A stretch of 64,000 nucleotides of DNA from Zelonia costaricensis (taxonomy: Eukaryota > Euglenozoa > Kinetoplastea > Trypanosomatida > Trypanosomatidae), in the NCBI GenBank assembly GCA_030849075.1, contig JASAOO010003542.1:46500-110499 (forward strand), in the 5' to 3' direction. This document shows positions 29,514 through 39,029 of the stretch, piece by piece. A program made the translations under genes and the position numbers. Each line of letters begins with the position of its first letter. The stretch's first letter is position 1. Under the pieces are notes generated by a model. The model had not been told where the DNA came from. It saw only the letters and a program-made list of their open reading frames with translations, and did not search any database.

Positions 29514-30950
29514 CTACGCCGCTGCGGCCGGTGGTGAAGCAGCGCGGGCGGCGTACTGCTGCTGCGTGAGCTTCTGCTGGTGGTAGAGCGCGGTGTGCCG
29601 ACTCAGCACGCGGTTCTTGGTGAGCCGCTCCTCCAGCAAGTTGTCCATCTTCTTCTGTGCGACACGCGAGATGTTGTTGCCGTGGGTCACGAGGGCGACG
29701 AGCTGGGCGTTGCGCAGCGCCGCGTCGATGAGCTGCGACGCACCCTCCTCCCCAATCTCGTTGCACGAAACGTCCACGACGGAAATGGCGATGCCGTCGG
29801 TGATGTTCTGCGCCAGCCGCACCGCGGCCTCGTCGTCGAGCGCGTTGTCGCTCAGGTTCACCTCCTTGAGTGAGATGGACGTGCTCAGCAGGCTGGCGAT
29901 GCGCACCCCACCGCTCGAGGTGAGGCCGCACGAGCTGAGGTCCAGCTGCTCCAGCACGCTGCGCTGATGTGCGCTGAGCACGTGCGTCAGCTCGTTGGCG
30001 CCAACAGGGCCGACCTCGTTGCCCGACAAGGAGAGAAAGCGCAAGGACGTATTCTTGGCCAGCCCCTGCTGCGCGATCATGCGCACGCCTGCCGCGGTGA
30101 GGGTGTTGAGGCGGATGTCCAGCTCCTCCAGCGTGTAGTTCGCCTCCAGCATCGCCGCAATCGCCCCCGCGGACTCGTCCGTGGCGTGGTTGTTGCCGAG
30201 CGTGAGCCGCTTCAGCTCCTTGTTTGACTTCACGGCGTCGCAGATGGTCATGACGCCGACGGGGCCGAGGTAGTTACCGTGCAGCTGAAGGACCTGCAGC
30301 GCCGAGACGGGGTTGCGCAGGATGGCGGCAATCGACTCCGCCCCGCTCGGTCCCAGCTCGTTGACGGAGAGATCGAGGGAGGAGAGGTACGTGTTGCGCT
30401 CGAGCGCCTTGGCGACAAGCGCGGCGCCTTCCGGGCCCAGCTTGTTCGCCGCCAGCCCGAGCCGCGTGAGCGCCGTCGACATGGACACGGAGCGGAGCAA
30501 GCGGTGCACGTCGCCGGCAGAGAGGTGGTTGCCACGGATGTCAAGCACCTGCAGGCTGTGCGAGAGGTTAACGACTCCCGCCAGCCCGTCGCAGCCCTCC
30601 TTGGCGATGTCGTTGTAGCACATGAAGACCTCCGTCACAGGCGACGACTCGAGGCACGAGGCGATCTTCACCGCCGCGTTGGGGCCCAGCTGGTTGTCCA
30701 TGAAGTCGATGGCGCGGATTGGCGCGTCGGTCTCGCGGTCGACAAGGGCGCGGCAGATGCTGTCGAGCTGCTGCTTGGATATCTGCCGCCACGGGATTTG
30801 CATGCGGCGCCGATCGTCGCCGACGCCGCCACTCACGACGGTGAAGGAGGCGCGTGGCTTGGCGCCGGCGGCCGACGGGACGACGCCGGAGGTGGCGCGA
30901 GTCGTGGCCGGCGTCGTGCCGGTGGAGGTGGCGCCCGGCTGCGATGCCAT
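29514..30950 (-). CDS. Leucine-rich repeat protein, ribonuclease-inhibitor type
   Basis: A 478-residue protein beginning MASQPGATSTGTTPATTRAT. After a Thr/Ala-rich tail of about 60 residues come roughly a dozen RI-type LRRs of 28-29 residues, each with an LxxLxLxxNxLGPxGAxxL-like core, for example LTRLGLAANKLGPEGAALVA and LSSLDLSVNELGPSGAESIA. The C-terminus is a short basic helix (KKMDNLLEERLTKNRVL) and an Ala/Pro tail. RI-type LRRs form curved protein-binding surfaces, as in RNH1, RanGAP and NLR proteins. There is no NACHT, RanGAP catalytic arginine context or other enzymatic domain. In trypanosomatids such proteins are often cytoskeletal or flagellar, but nothing here fixes the location. 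The start is supported by a CT tract plus CAG eight bases upstream. Confidence 0.88.
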   Translation of the reverse strand: MASQPGATSTGTTPATTRATSGVVPSAAGAKPRASFTVVSGGVGDDRRRMQIPWRQISKQQLDSICRALVDRETDAPIRAIDFMDNQLGPNAAVKIASCLESSPVTEVFMCYNDIAKEGCDGLAGVVNLSHSLQVLDIRGNHLSAGDVHRLLRSVSMSTALTRLGLAANKLGPEGAALVAKALERNTYLSSLDLSVNELGPSGAESIAAILRNPVSALQVLQLHGNYLGPVGVMTICDAVKSNKELKRLTLGNNHATDESAGAIAAMLEANYTLEELDIRLNTLTAAGVRMIAQQGLAKNTSLRFLSLSGNEVGPVGANELTHVLSAHQRSVLEQLDLSSCGLTSSGGVRIASLLSTSISLKEVNLSDNALDDEAAVRLAQNITDGIAISVVDVSCNEIGEEGASQLIDAALRNAQLVALVTHGNNISRVAQKKMDNLLEERLTKNRVLSRHTALYHQQKLTQQQYAARAASPPAAAA

Positions 30951-30958
30951 CGCTATGG

Positions 30959-30977
30959 CTGGAGCGGAGAGAGGAGC
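30959..30977 (-). promoter_or_regulatory. Predicted trans-splice acceptor, LRR gene
   Basis: The transcribed strand reads CUCCUCUCUCCGCUCCAG, with the G at 30959, followed by an eight-base leader and ATG 30950. Tract and CAG are immediately adjacent, the canonical arrangement for kinetoplastid trans-splicing. Confidence 0.6.
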
Positions 30978-31534
30978 GGCGCCGTGAGAACGCTGCGCGG
31001 AAGCGACGAGGTCGACGCGTCGCACGTGGGCACGGCTGTAGGAGGCGCAAAGTGTGGGGGTGAAGGTGCGACGCACAGGGGGCGTGAGCGGAGCGGAGCG
31101 TCCGGTGAGGGAGGTGGGGGTGGCGGTGGGAAAGCGCTGTGTGCGCAGGCAGTGGCGGCGGCCTGGGGGACGACTGTGCGATGGCGGATGAGAAGGGGGG
31201 GAGGTCAGAGATGGGGTGAGTGGGCAGATGCGAGATGGGTGCAGACGGACGGAAGGTGGTGGGAGGAGGGAGGGGGGGGGGTGCAAGTGAAGGGAGTTGC
31301 GGCTGACTTGCTGAGGTGTGGAGGCACGCAAAGAAGCACTAACAGGGATTCTGTGCTCGCATGGCACGGCCCTCCTGTCCACCGTGGATGTCGTCGACCG
31401 TCCGAGGTCGCGCAGCGGGCGGGAGATCGCAGCCGTGGCGGTTGGGGCAACGCGCTCGAGGCACTTCGTTTGCTGGGAGGTGCACGGGACACACAGCGTG
31501 CAGAGGCGAGGGACTGGCGAGATTCTGCCACACA

Positions 31535-31557
31535 TACACACACACACACACACACAC
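31535..31557. repeat. (AC)n microsatellite
   Basis: About eleven AC units in the spacer upstream of the LRR gene. Confidence 0.93.
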
Positions 31558-32888
31558 CGTCCCCCCGGCAGATTCGATCCGGCAGCACGAGGAGTCAGCT
31601 GGAGTGTCTTTCCCTGTGTGCCTTGCGACGGGTGCATCTGTGCTTATGTTTATATGTATGTGTGTGGGTGTGGGTGCTGGAGAGGGAAGAGGAGGAGGAG
31701 GACTGGTGCCTCAGGCAAAAGAGGACGACCGAAGACAGCGACAAACAACGAAGCCGACAGAGAGAAAGAGAGAAGCAGAACGGCCAAGTACGGGGAACGG
31801 CTGGGCAGGCCGTGGCGTGCAGCAGCGGGCGGCGGCTCACACACATTAGAACAACAACATCAACAAGGAACAGTGCCTGTGCCCCGGAGCCGTCGTCAAG
31901 ATACGAGATGAGCACATGACTGAAGACAGAGCACAAAAAAGGAGAGAGAGACAGAGAGAGAAGCAGCGCAGTTCAAAGCGAGTATTCCACTGCGCCGCAC
32001 ACAGGCGCGCGCAGACACAGACACACAGACACAGAGGAAAGAGAAGAGAAAAGGGAGGACAGAGAGGACAGAGAGGGATTGGGGTGTGCACCTGACGACT
32101 TCCCCCACCCCACCCCAACCCACCCCCCCCCCCCACACCTTCCCCTCACGAGGCAAGAGGCGGGGTCGGGGGAGGGGAGTGGGCATGGACCACGTAAAAA
32201 GGAAGAGAAATAGCTCCGGCAACGCAAGCAGGAGTGATCACACGGTCGACGGTGTGGGGCGCGGCGAGCACCACGCGCATTAGAAGTCACGAGCGCACGC
32301 GAAGAAGGGAGAAGAAACTCCCACGCTTCCGGCCTGCCGATCACCTGTACGTACGGGGGTGAGGTGAAGAGCACACACACACAGACACAGACACACAAAC
32401 GTGGAAGAGGACACTCGCCAAGGGGGGCGGCATCAGCGACAGAGTCGAGCAAGAAAAAACGTGGCCAGTGGCAGGAAAAGAAAGACAGAGAGAAGAAGCA
32501 AGCCACCACCACCCCACCCCACGCACCCCCATCGCGGTGCGGAGATGCTCGCCCCAAACCACAGCGACCGGCTGTGACGACTGGAGGAGGGAGCGGAGAG
32601 GGAGGAGGGTGCAGACACTCGTTCTCCTTCTCCCCCCCCCTCTTCTGCGAGGCTGCACGAAGCGCGGCCGAAACGAAGCGCGCAGCGATGCACCGGTGTA
32701 CATGTGTTTGTGTGTGCGTGTGCGTGCACCCCATGCGCCGCCGCTCCACTCCCACCTCACGAGCTGTGCCGCCGCCCCTCCCACGCTTCTTGGCTGTCGC
32801 TCAGCGGCATGGCGAAGTCGTGTGAGCATCGGTAGTGCGTGGTGGCTGCAGGTAGTGCCATCGCGCCCACCGCGTAGGCATCCTCGCC

Positions 32889-35800
32889 TTAGAGCGGTCC
32901 CCCCATCGACCGCGCGGACCCCTGCGCGTTCTGCCCGCCACCGGGGTGGGCGCCGTACAGCGGCGCATTTGTGTTTGCTGACGAGCGCCGTCGCGGGGTA
33001 CTGCATGGCTGCGTGCGAGACTCCGACCGTGACACCGCACCTGGCAGGGAGGAGCCGCTGCAGTCCCCGCTGCGCGCGTCCGGGAGCGAGTCCAGGGACG
33101 ACGACGAAGAAGAGGACGATGACGCCGAGGAGGACCCAGGACTCTGCTGCTGGAAGTCGCCGATGTCCACGGTGCGATGCAGCGCCGCCGCTCCGCGCCG
33201 GTCGTCAAAGTCTGCAGCGTCCCACTCCACCTCGTCCTCGTCGCTGTCGTCGTCCACGCTCGTGCGAGTGGGGGAGCGCATGAAGGAGGCCATCTTCTGC
33301 AGCGACGGGTGCTGCTGCCGCGTGGCGCGACTCAGCTGCTTCCGCAGCGCGTCCACAGCGCGCACATCGGGCCCGGGCGACCCCTCCGAGCAGCCCCCGC
33401 CGATCTCGTCGTTCTCACCGACCTCGTCGCCGTCCGAGTGGGGCGAGAGCTGCCGACGCCCGGCCGGCGGCTGGTGCGGGTTGCGAGGGTGTGTCGTTGC
33501 GCGTTTCGGTCCTGAGGCGGAGGCGTGCGGCTGGACAGACCGGAGGCGTGCCGGGCCCTCCCCGCCGTTGCCGGAGGTCGACGAGTCGTCCCTGTTGGTA
33601 CTGCGGGTTTCGCCGCCGGCGGCCTTGACGGGCGCCACCGCCTCCACGCTGGTGAGGGCGGCGCACATCGGGTTGAGCGGCACGTTGGCGAAGAGGGCGT
33701 GTGCCTCGTCTCCTTCAATCAGCGGGAAGACACGGTACACCTCGGCCTCGAGCTGCGACTCGGCGAGATAGCGGGTCTCCATCGGGCAGTGCGTGCGGTA
33801 ATACAGCCAGCGCAGGCAGCGGATGTGCAGAAAGCGGGACCCGCTACCCACCTCGAAGCGCGACGGCATGGACTTGCTGAAGTGCGCGTGCAGCAGCAGG
33901 CGCCGGCGGATACTGCTGCTCGGTGGCAGCTCGCCAACGCCGGACCGGGGCCGCGGCGTCGGGGCGTAGAAGTAGAAGACGACAAGCATGTACGGCTCCA
34001 GTAGAGCGAGGATGATGTGCGGAATGACGACGAAGAAGGCCGTCACGGTGTCCACGGCGAGAATCGCAAGCCAGGCCATCACGAGCTCGTCCGGCTCATC
34101 CACCGAGCGCAGGAACCACACGCGGGTCGTGAAGGGCACGAAGAGGATGCTGAGAACGGAGTACAGCACGAACGTGGCCGCGCCGCTCTCGAACAGGAAG
34201 TTGTTGCCCGCAAAGCTGATCAGCAGCGCGTTCACGACGTTGACCAGCGGGATGCAGCGGAGGCAGAACAAGGCGCGGTTCAGACGGGTGTCGACGAAGA
34301 AGAGATCGGTGAGTGTCGTGCTGATCAAATTCTTCGACGTCACGGCCGCGACGATGGCGTGAATCACGAAGATGGCCGCGAAGAAGAGCGGCACGCGCGA
34401 GGGCACCTGAATGCGCACAGCAATATTCTGGAAGCTGTCCGGGTAGCGCGTGATCGTGGGCGTGTTCGCGTACACGGTGAGCATCACGAGCACAAAGTTC
34501 GCGAGCAGCAGCACCATCAGCACCACCATGCGCTTCGACACGCCGCCGGACGCGTTGCCCGGGGTGTAGCGCGTGGGCAGGACGCCGCGGTAGTTGAAGC
34601 GGTAGACCACGCCTCGCTTTTGCAGCAGGCGGTGTACCCGAACTACCTCGCGGCAGTGCGGGAAGGCCTGCAGGTTCTTCACGGCGTTGTCGACCGCCTC
34701 CGGCACGTGGTGGTCAAAGTGCAGGGCGAGCGTCAAGAGGTTCTGCGCGGCGGGGCAGCGGGGGTAGCGGTCGGCGAGGAGCACGGCCTGGCTGAGGAAG
34801 GTCTTCTCGCCGCACATGATGGCCAGCTGCACCTCGCACAGCTCCGTCAGGCGCGAGTGGGGATAGAAGTGGCGCATGCGGCGCACGACGTCGCCGCAGA
34901 TGTGCACCACCTCCTTGCTCAGCGTCTCGTTCTCCTGCAGCGTCGCGTCCTTCTTGTCCAACGCGGCCTGGTCCGTCGGGCTCCACAGGCACGCCTTCGC
35001 CGCCTCCAGGTCGTCGAAGAGCAGCAGGTCGAGCAGCGCGAAGCCGACGCTGCACGTGAAGTAGTACACCCGCAGCGGGAAGCAGTCCGTGAAGGCGAGC
35101 TCGACGGAGCCGACCACCTCGTCAGCGGCGGCGACGGCGCAGCACGCGTCATCCCACGCACCGCGCAGCTGCCCGGCGTGGAAGAGGTATACGGCGCGGT
35201 TCATGTGGAACGGGATGACCTGCCGAGTCGACGCGTACAAGGGGAGGTTGGACGGGTAGAGGAGACGGTGTGTGTCCGACTGCGCCTTGACGCGGATGCC
35301 GCCAGCGCAGAGGCCGCCAAAAAACGCTGGGCAGACCGCGATGTAGGCGAGGTGATGCGCAGACAGCGGCACCTGCAGCACCGCCCTCGCGTCCTCCAGT
35401 CCCGTCGCGGCCGCCACCGCGATGTGGCGCAGCGCGGCAAGCTGGACGGCGTTGTCGGCCTCGCCAATGTGACAGCGGTGCTTGTGCTCGCGCGACAGGG
35501 CCTCTAAGCGGTCCAGCGCGGCCGTCGCCACCCTCAGCGCCGCCTCGACCATGCCGAGTTGCAGCAGCGTGAGCGCGTGGACCGACTCTGTCACCGCGTA
35601 CAGGTACCGCTGCACCGTCAGCGGAAACGGGGGGTGCGGAGACGCGCGCGCCGATCGTGGGCCGGGCCGCACCGCAGCGGCGCTCGTGACGGTCGCCGCC
35701 GCCTGCATCACCGTCTCCTTTGCCGCCGGCAGCGGCAGCCCGTAGAGGGCGAGGGCGCAGCCGACGTGGTAGCTGAGGGTGTGGTCGGGGTAGCTGAGCA

Positions 35801-37619
35801 GCGCGACGAGGTCCTTGCCAAGCTGCAGCCGCTCCCCCAGGTGCAAGCTCGCACGGGCACGGAGGAGGATGGCAAGGCGGCACTGGTACTCCTGCAGCCC
35901 GGGGACGCCGGTGAAGAATGGCAGCACGGTGCGCCGCCTCACCGTAGTGGTACCCGCCGCCTCCGCCGCTGACGGCCCTCCGCCTGCTGGTGCTGCGGCC
36001 AGGCCGTGGAGCTGGCGATTCGACTCGGGCGAGCTGTTGAGCACCCCCTGCTCCTCGGCCCAGTGCAGGAAGCGCGAGGCGGCCATCATGCAGGTGCGGT
36101 AGTGCTCCGTCAGCAGCGCCGTCACGGTGGTGACGAAGAACACGTCCCACTCCTCGCACTGCGCGAGGAGCAGCGCCGCGGTCCCTTCCTGATCCAGCGG
36201 ACGCAGCGCGGCCAGCGACCACCGCGGCTCCACGCGAGCGACGAGGGCTGCGGCGGAGGAGAAGGAGGTGTTGCGACCACGGCTGCCGCGCAATGGGTTG
36301 CCGTACTGGCTGGCGCTGGCGCCACCACCGCCGCCGGCTCTGTGGCCGTTGCCGCGCCGGTCCTTGAACCACGACAGCGTCCGCGCGAACTTGCTGGGCT
36401 GCGCGCCGGCCACGGCCGCGCCGGTAGACCAGCCCCCGCTGCCGGCGTGCGAGCTCGAATCGTCATCGGACCTGTCGAACCCGCCGGGCGACGTCATCGG
36501 CGGCGGCGAGACGGAGTCGCTTGGGGTGTCGCAGAGCGCGAAGAAGGCGCGGAACCACAGGTTGTACGGGGCCTGGTAACCGTCGCTGGCAGATACCGCG
36601 TCGCGGCCGCCCGCAGCGCTCCCGTCCTCGGACGCCAGCCGACTCGTCGCCGAGCCCCGCTCGCTGAAGACCGGCGTGCGGTCCCGCTCGGCGACGCCCT
36701 CGGCCGCTCCTGGGCTGCTGCTCTGCGACGTGGGCGCGCGACCCGACTTGTGCCCGCCTGCGCCACCGCGGCTTTTCGTGGCCACGCCACCCTCGGACGT
36801 GCAGAGCACAAGGGCCGTCACGTACCACCGCCGCAGCTCAACGGCGTCCATGAGCTGCATTGCCTGCAGCACCGTCTGACGCACCGTCGCCTCCGACACC
36901 CGCAGTGGGTCGACGTCGCAGTGCGGCAGCCGCGCCGCCGTCATCGTTTCCTCCTGCGAGCGGTGCCGCAGCCAGTCCAAAAGTAGCTCGTTCTGCCGCT
37001 GCACGCACGCACTGCCTCGAGAGAGCAACCCTTGCTGTTGTTCGTGCAACACCGCGCAGGTGGCAATCACGTACGACTCGAGCAGCAGCAGGCCCTGGCG
37101 AGGGTCGCGGCCGAGGATGAAGCTGGCCGCCCACGCGAGGACATCGTTGTCTGCCTCCCCGAGGTGCTTCGCCTCCGCGACGCAGTTGCCGGCAATCGCG
37201 TCCCAGGCGCGGGCGGAGCGGGCGTACCGCAGCCGGCGCAGGCAGCCCGCGACGGGGTCCACGAGGAGCGGCGGCGGAGGCGAGGGCGCGGGCCGTACGG
37301 CCGCGGCCGTGGGTGGCGGCGACATCGACCTGCTCGAGAGCGAGAGCGACTCCCGGAGAAAGACGTGGTCGGCCCCAGTTGTGCGGCAGGCGCGGGCGTG
37401 AACGGCAGAGCCCATTTCGAGCGGCCGTCCCGCCCCGAGCACGCTGCGCCGGCGTCTTCGCGGTGACGGCCCGTGTGGGGAGGTGCCGCCAAGGCTCACT
37501 GGGTGCGTGGCGTCGGCCGTCATCTGCGGCGAATCCGACGCCGAGCGGCGGCGGCCGTACGAGAAGGGCGCCTTGTCAGCCCCCGCCCCGGCGGTGGTCC
37601 CACGCGAAGGGGGCTGCAT
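32889..37619 (-). CDS. Very large multi-pass membrane protein of unknown function
   Basis: A 1576-residue protein from ATG 37619. Residues 1-110 are Ser/Pro/Arg-rich. Residues about 110-1000 are helical, with TPR-like stretches (for example VTESVHALTLLQLGMVEAAL and AVYLFHAGQLRGAWDDACCA), interrupted by a low-complexity Ser/Gly insert around 320-450. Six hydrophobic helices follow at about 1028-1219, beginning MVVLMVLLLANFVLVMLTVY and ending EPYMLVVFYFYAP. The last 350 residues are cytosolic-looking, acidic and Ser-rich, with a poly-Ser run. No catalytic motif, pore signature or named family was recognised. The layout, a soluble repeat domain attached to a compact six-helix bundle, could suit a membrane scaffold or receptor. 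The gene's reality is clear from length and composition. Confidence 0.85.
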   Translation of the reverse strand: MQPPSRGTTAGAGADKAPFSYGRRRSASDSPQMTADATHPVSLGGTSPHGPSPRRRRRSVLGAGRPLEMGSAVHARACRTTGADHVFLRESLSLSSRSMSPPPTAAAVRPAPSPPPPLLVDPVAGCLRRLRYARSARAWDAIAGNCVAEAKHLGEADNDVLAWAASFILGRDPRQGLLLLESYVIATCAVLHEQQQGLLSRGSACVQRQNELLLDWLRHRSQEETMTAARLPHCDVDPLRVSEATVRQTVLQAMQLMDAVELRRWYVTALVLCTSEGGVATKSRGGAGGHKSGRAPTSQSSSPGAAEGVAERDRTPVFSERGSATSRLASEDGSAAGGRDAVSASDGYQAPYNLWFRAFFALCDTPSDSVSPPPMTSPGGFDRSDDDSSSHAGSGGWSTGAAVAGAQPSKFARTLSWFKDRRGNGHRAGGGGGASASQYGNPLRGSRGRNTSFSSAAALVARVEPRWSLAALRPLDQEGTAALLLAQCEEWDVFFVTTVTALLTEHYRTCMMAASRFLHWAEEQGVLNSSPESNRQLHGLAAAPAGGGPSAAEAAGTTTVRRRTVLPFFTGVPGLQEYQCRLAILLRARASLHLGERLQLGKDLVALLSYPDHTLSYHVGCALALYGLPLPAAKETVMQAAATVTSAAAVRPGPRSARASPHPPFPLTVQRYLYAVTESVHALTLLQLGMVEAALRVATAALDRLEALSREHKHRCHIGEADNAVQLAALRHIAVAAATGLEDARAVLQVPLSAHHLAYIAVCPAFFGGLCAGGIRVKAQSDTHRLLYPSNLPLYASTRQVIPFHMNRAVYLFHAGQLRGAWDDACCAVAAADEVVGSVELAFTDCFPLRVYYFTCSVGFALLDLLLFDDLEAAKACLWSPTDQAALDKKDATLQENETLSKEVVHICGDVVRRMRHFYPHSRLTELCEVQLAIMCGEKTFLSQAVLLADRYPRCPAAQNLLTLALHFDHHVPEAVDNAVKNLQAFPHCREVVRVHRLLQKRGVVYRFNYRGVLPTRYTPGNASGGVSKRMVVLMVLLLANFVLVMLTVYANTPTITRYPDSFQNIAVRIQVPSRVPLFFAAIFVIHAIVAAVTSKNLISTTLTDLFFVDTRLNRALFCLRCIPLVNVVNALLISFAGNNFLFESGAATFVLYSVLSILFVPFTTRVWFLRSVDEPDELVMAWLAILAVDTVTAFFVVIPHIILALLEPYMLVVFYFYAPTPRPRSGVGELPPSSSIRRRLLLHAHFSKSMPSRFEVGSGSRFLHIRCLRWLYYRTHCPMETRYLAESQLEAEVYRVFPLIEGDEAHALFANVPLNPMCAALTSVEAVAPVKAAGGETRSTNRDDSSTSGNGGEGPARLRSVQPHASASGPKRATTHPRNPHQPPAGRRQLSPHSDGDEVGENDEIGGGCSEGSPGPDVRAVDALRKQLSRATRQQHPSLQKMASFMRSPTRTSVDDDSDEDEVEWDAADFDDRRGAAALHRTVDIGDFQQQSPGSSSASSSSSSSSSLDSLPDARSGDCSGSSLPGAVSRSESRTQPCSTPRRRSSANTNAPLYGAHPGGGQNAQGSARSMGGPL

Positions 37620-39029
37620 GGCCGTCTCGTGTGTATGTGTGTCACGGCGCGTACGCGTTGGCGAGGCGAGTTAGATCCAGGCAGCGGAATGGGAGAGAGG
37701 CACGGTTGGGACACTGCTCCAAGAACAGATGGCACAGCAACCACCAACGCGCGCCCCCTCGCACGCCAACACTAACACCGACACACGAGTTGAACACGCG
37801 GAGAAAGGAAAACAAAAAGACGGAGAAGACGCCTCGGTGCGGGGCTCCAGGACACGCACGGGCACACTCCAGGAAGACACAGAGAAGCAACAACGGAGGC
37901 AATGAACGACACACGCATACACACACACACACATACGCACACACACACAGACAAAGCAGAAGTTAGACTCTGGCCACTCTACTGCAAGGGGGGATGCGAG
38001 AAAAGGAGAAACAAAGGCGGAGGTGAAACGAGTCGCGCACGAAGAGGGCGAGGGGGCAAACACGCAAACAGAGGTGGAGCCCGAGCGGGGGAAGAGGGGG
38101 AACGCGAGGGCGCGTCAGGGCGAGGCGAGGCGGGGCGACTCGAGTTTTAGAAGCCCAGCACACATATACACACAGTCGCGAACGGTTGCGGGGAGGAGGG
38201 CGCACCGACGGGATCGCCTGACGAAGGGGGTGAGGAGGGGGGAGCGGCACTCTGAACGATGGGGGCAGCTCAGCGCTTGGGGCACAGCAAGATAAACGTA
38301 GCGACGGCGCTGGCTGCAGACAAGGAGAGGGGCGGTGGCAGTGATGAACGCGTGTGTGTGCGTGTCTGCGTGTGTGGCCCCTGCCTCCTGCTAGTGATCA
38401 CTTCGGAGTCGCGCAGGCGCAGGTGAACAATGCGCGAGTTATGAACGGTCGAGAGAGGGAGGGGGGGTGAGGAGAGCAGGGAAGCGTGACCGCGATGAAC
38501 TGGAGGGGCATGCGTGGATGAATGAGGGTGGGAGGGAGAGGCGAGCCCTAACCTCGTCCTCACGCGTCGCTCTTCACCGAGCATCACATGACTTCCGCAA
38601 GTCCACGCGCAAGTGCACGCCGGGGTTTGTCACGTGTGTGTGTGCGTGTGCGGGTGTGGGTCGACTGGCGCGGCAACAACACATCAGGGGTCATCGCGAG
38701 GGAGCCGGGCGCCTTTGTCACTCTCTTTTTGTGTTTATCTGGTGTCGCGAGACGGCGGGTGGGGGGGGGGGGACGGCGGGACGGCGGGGCGGCACCGGTG
38801 GCATCTTGCCGCGGCGTCTCTGCCGGCGTAGGGGAGACGGGAGGGAGGACAGGGGCACGGAGCGGAAGGCCTCCGATGAAGCACAGCATCGCAGACCCCT
38901 GCCCCCCCCACCGGCACATCCCCGGTGGGCAGAGGGCACGTGCTCTGATGCCTCATTCACTCCCTTCACTGCCCGCCTCTCCCCCCCCTTCCCACTCCGT
39001 TCAAGAATGCGTGCGCTGTGAGCGATGCA
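37620..39029. other. Intergenic spacer with (AC)n
   Basis: A 1.4 kb spacer between the 1063-residue gene and the large membrane-protein gene. It has AC-rich sequence at 37908-37950, a G run at about 38760-38772, and a pyrimidine-rich plus strand at 38895-39000 next to the 3' end of the upstream gene. No gene was seen. Confidence 0.6.

Larger units (their letters stand above)
30951..32888. other. 1.9 kb intergenic spacer
   Basis: It contains an AC repeat (31535-31557), a G run near 31272-31280, and a C run at about 32124-32136. Frames on both strands are low-complexity. No gene, tRNA or repeat family was recognised. Confidence 0.6.

Noticed and set aside
31560..31585. GATTCGATCC on the plus strand, resembling a B-box
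   Set aside because: Upstream is only AC repeat; no cloverleaf can be drawn.
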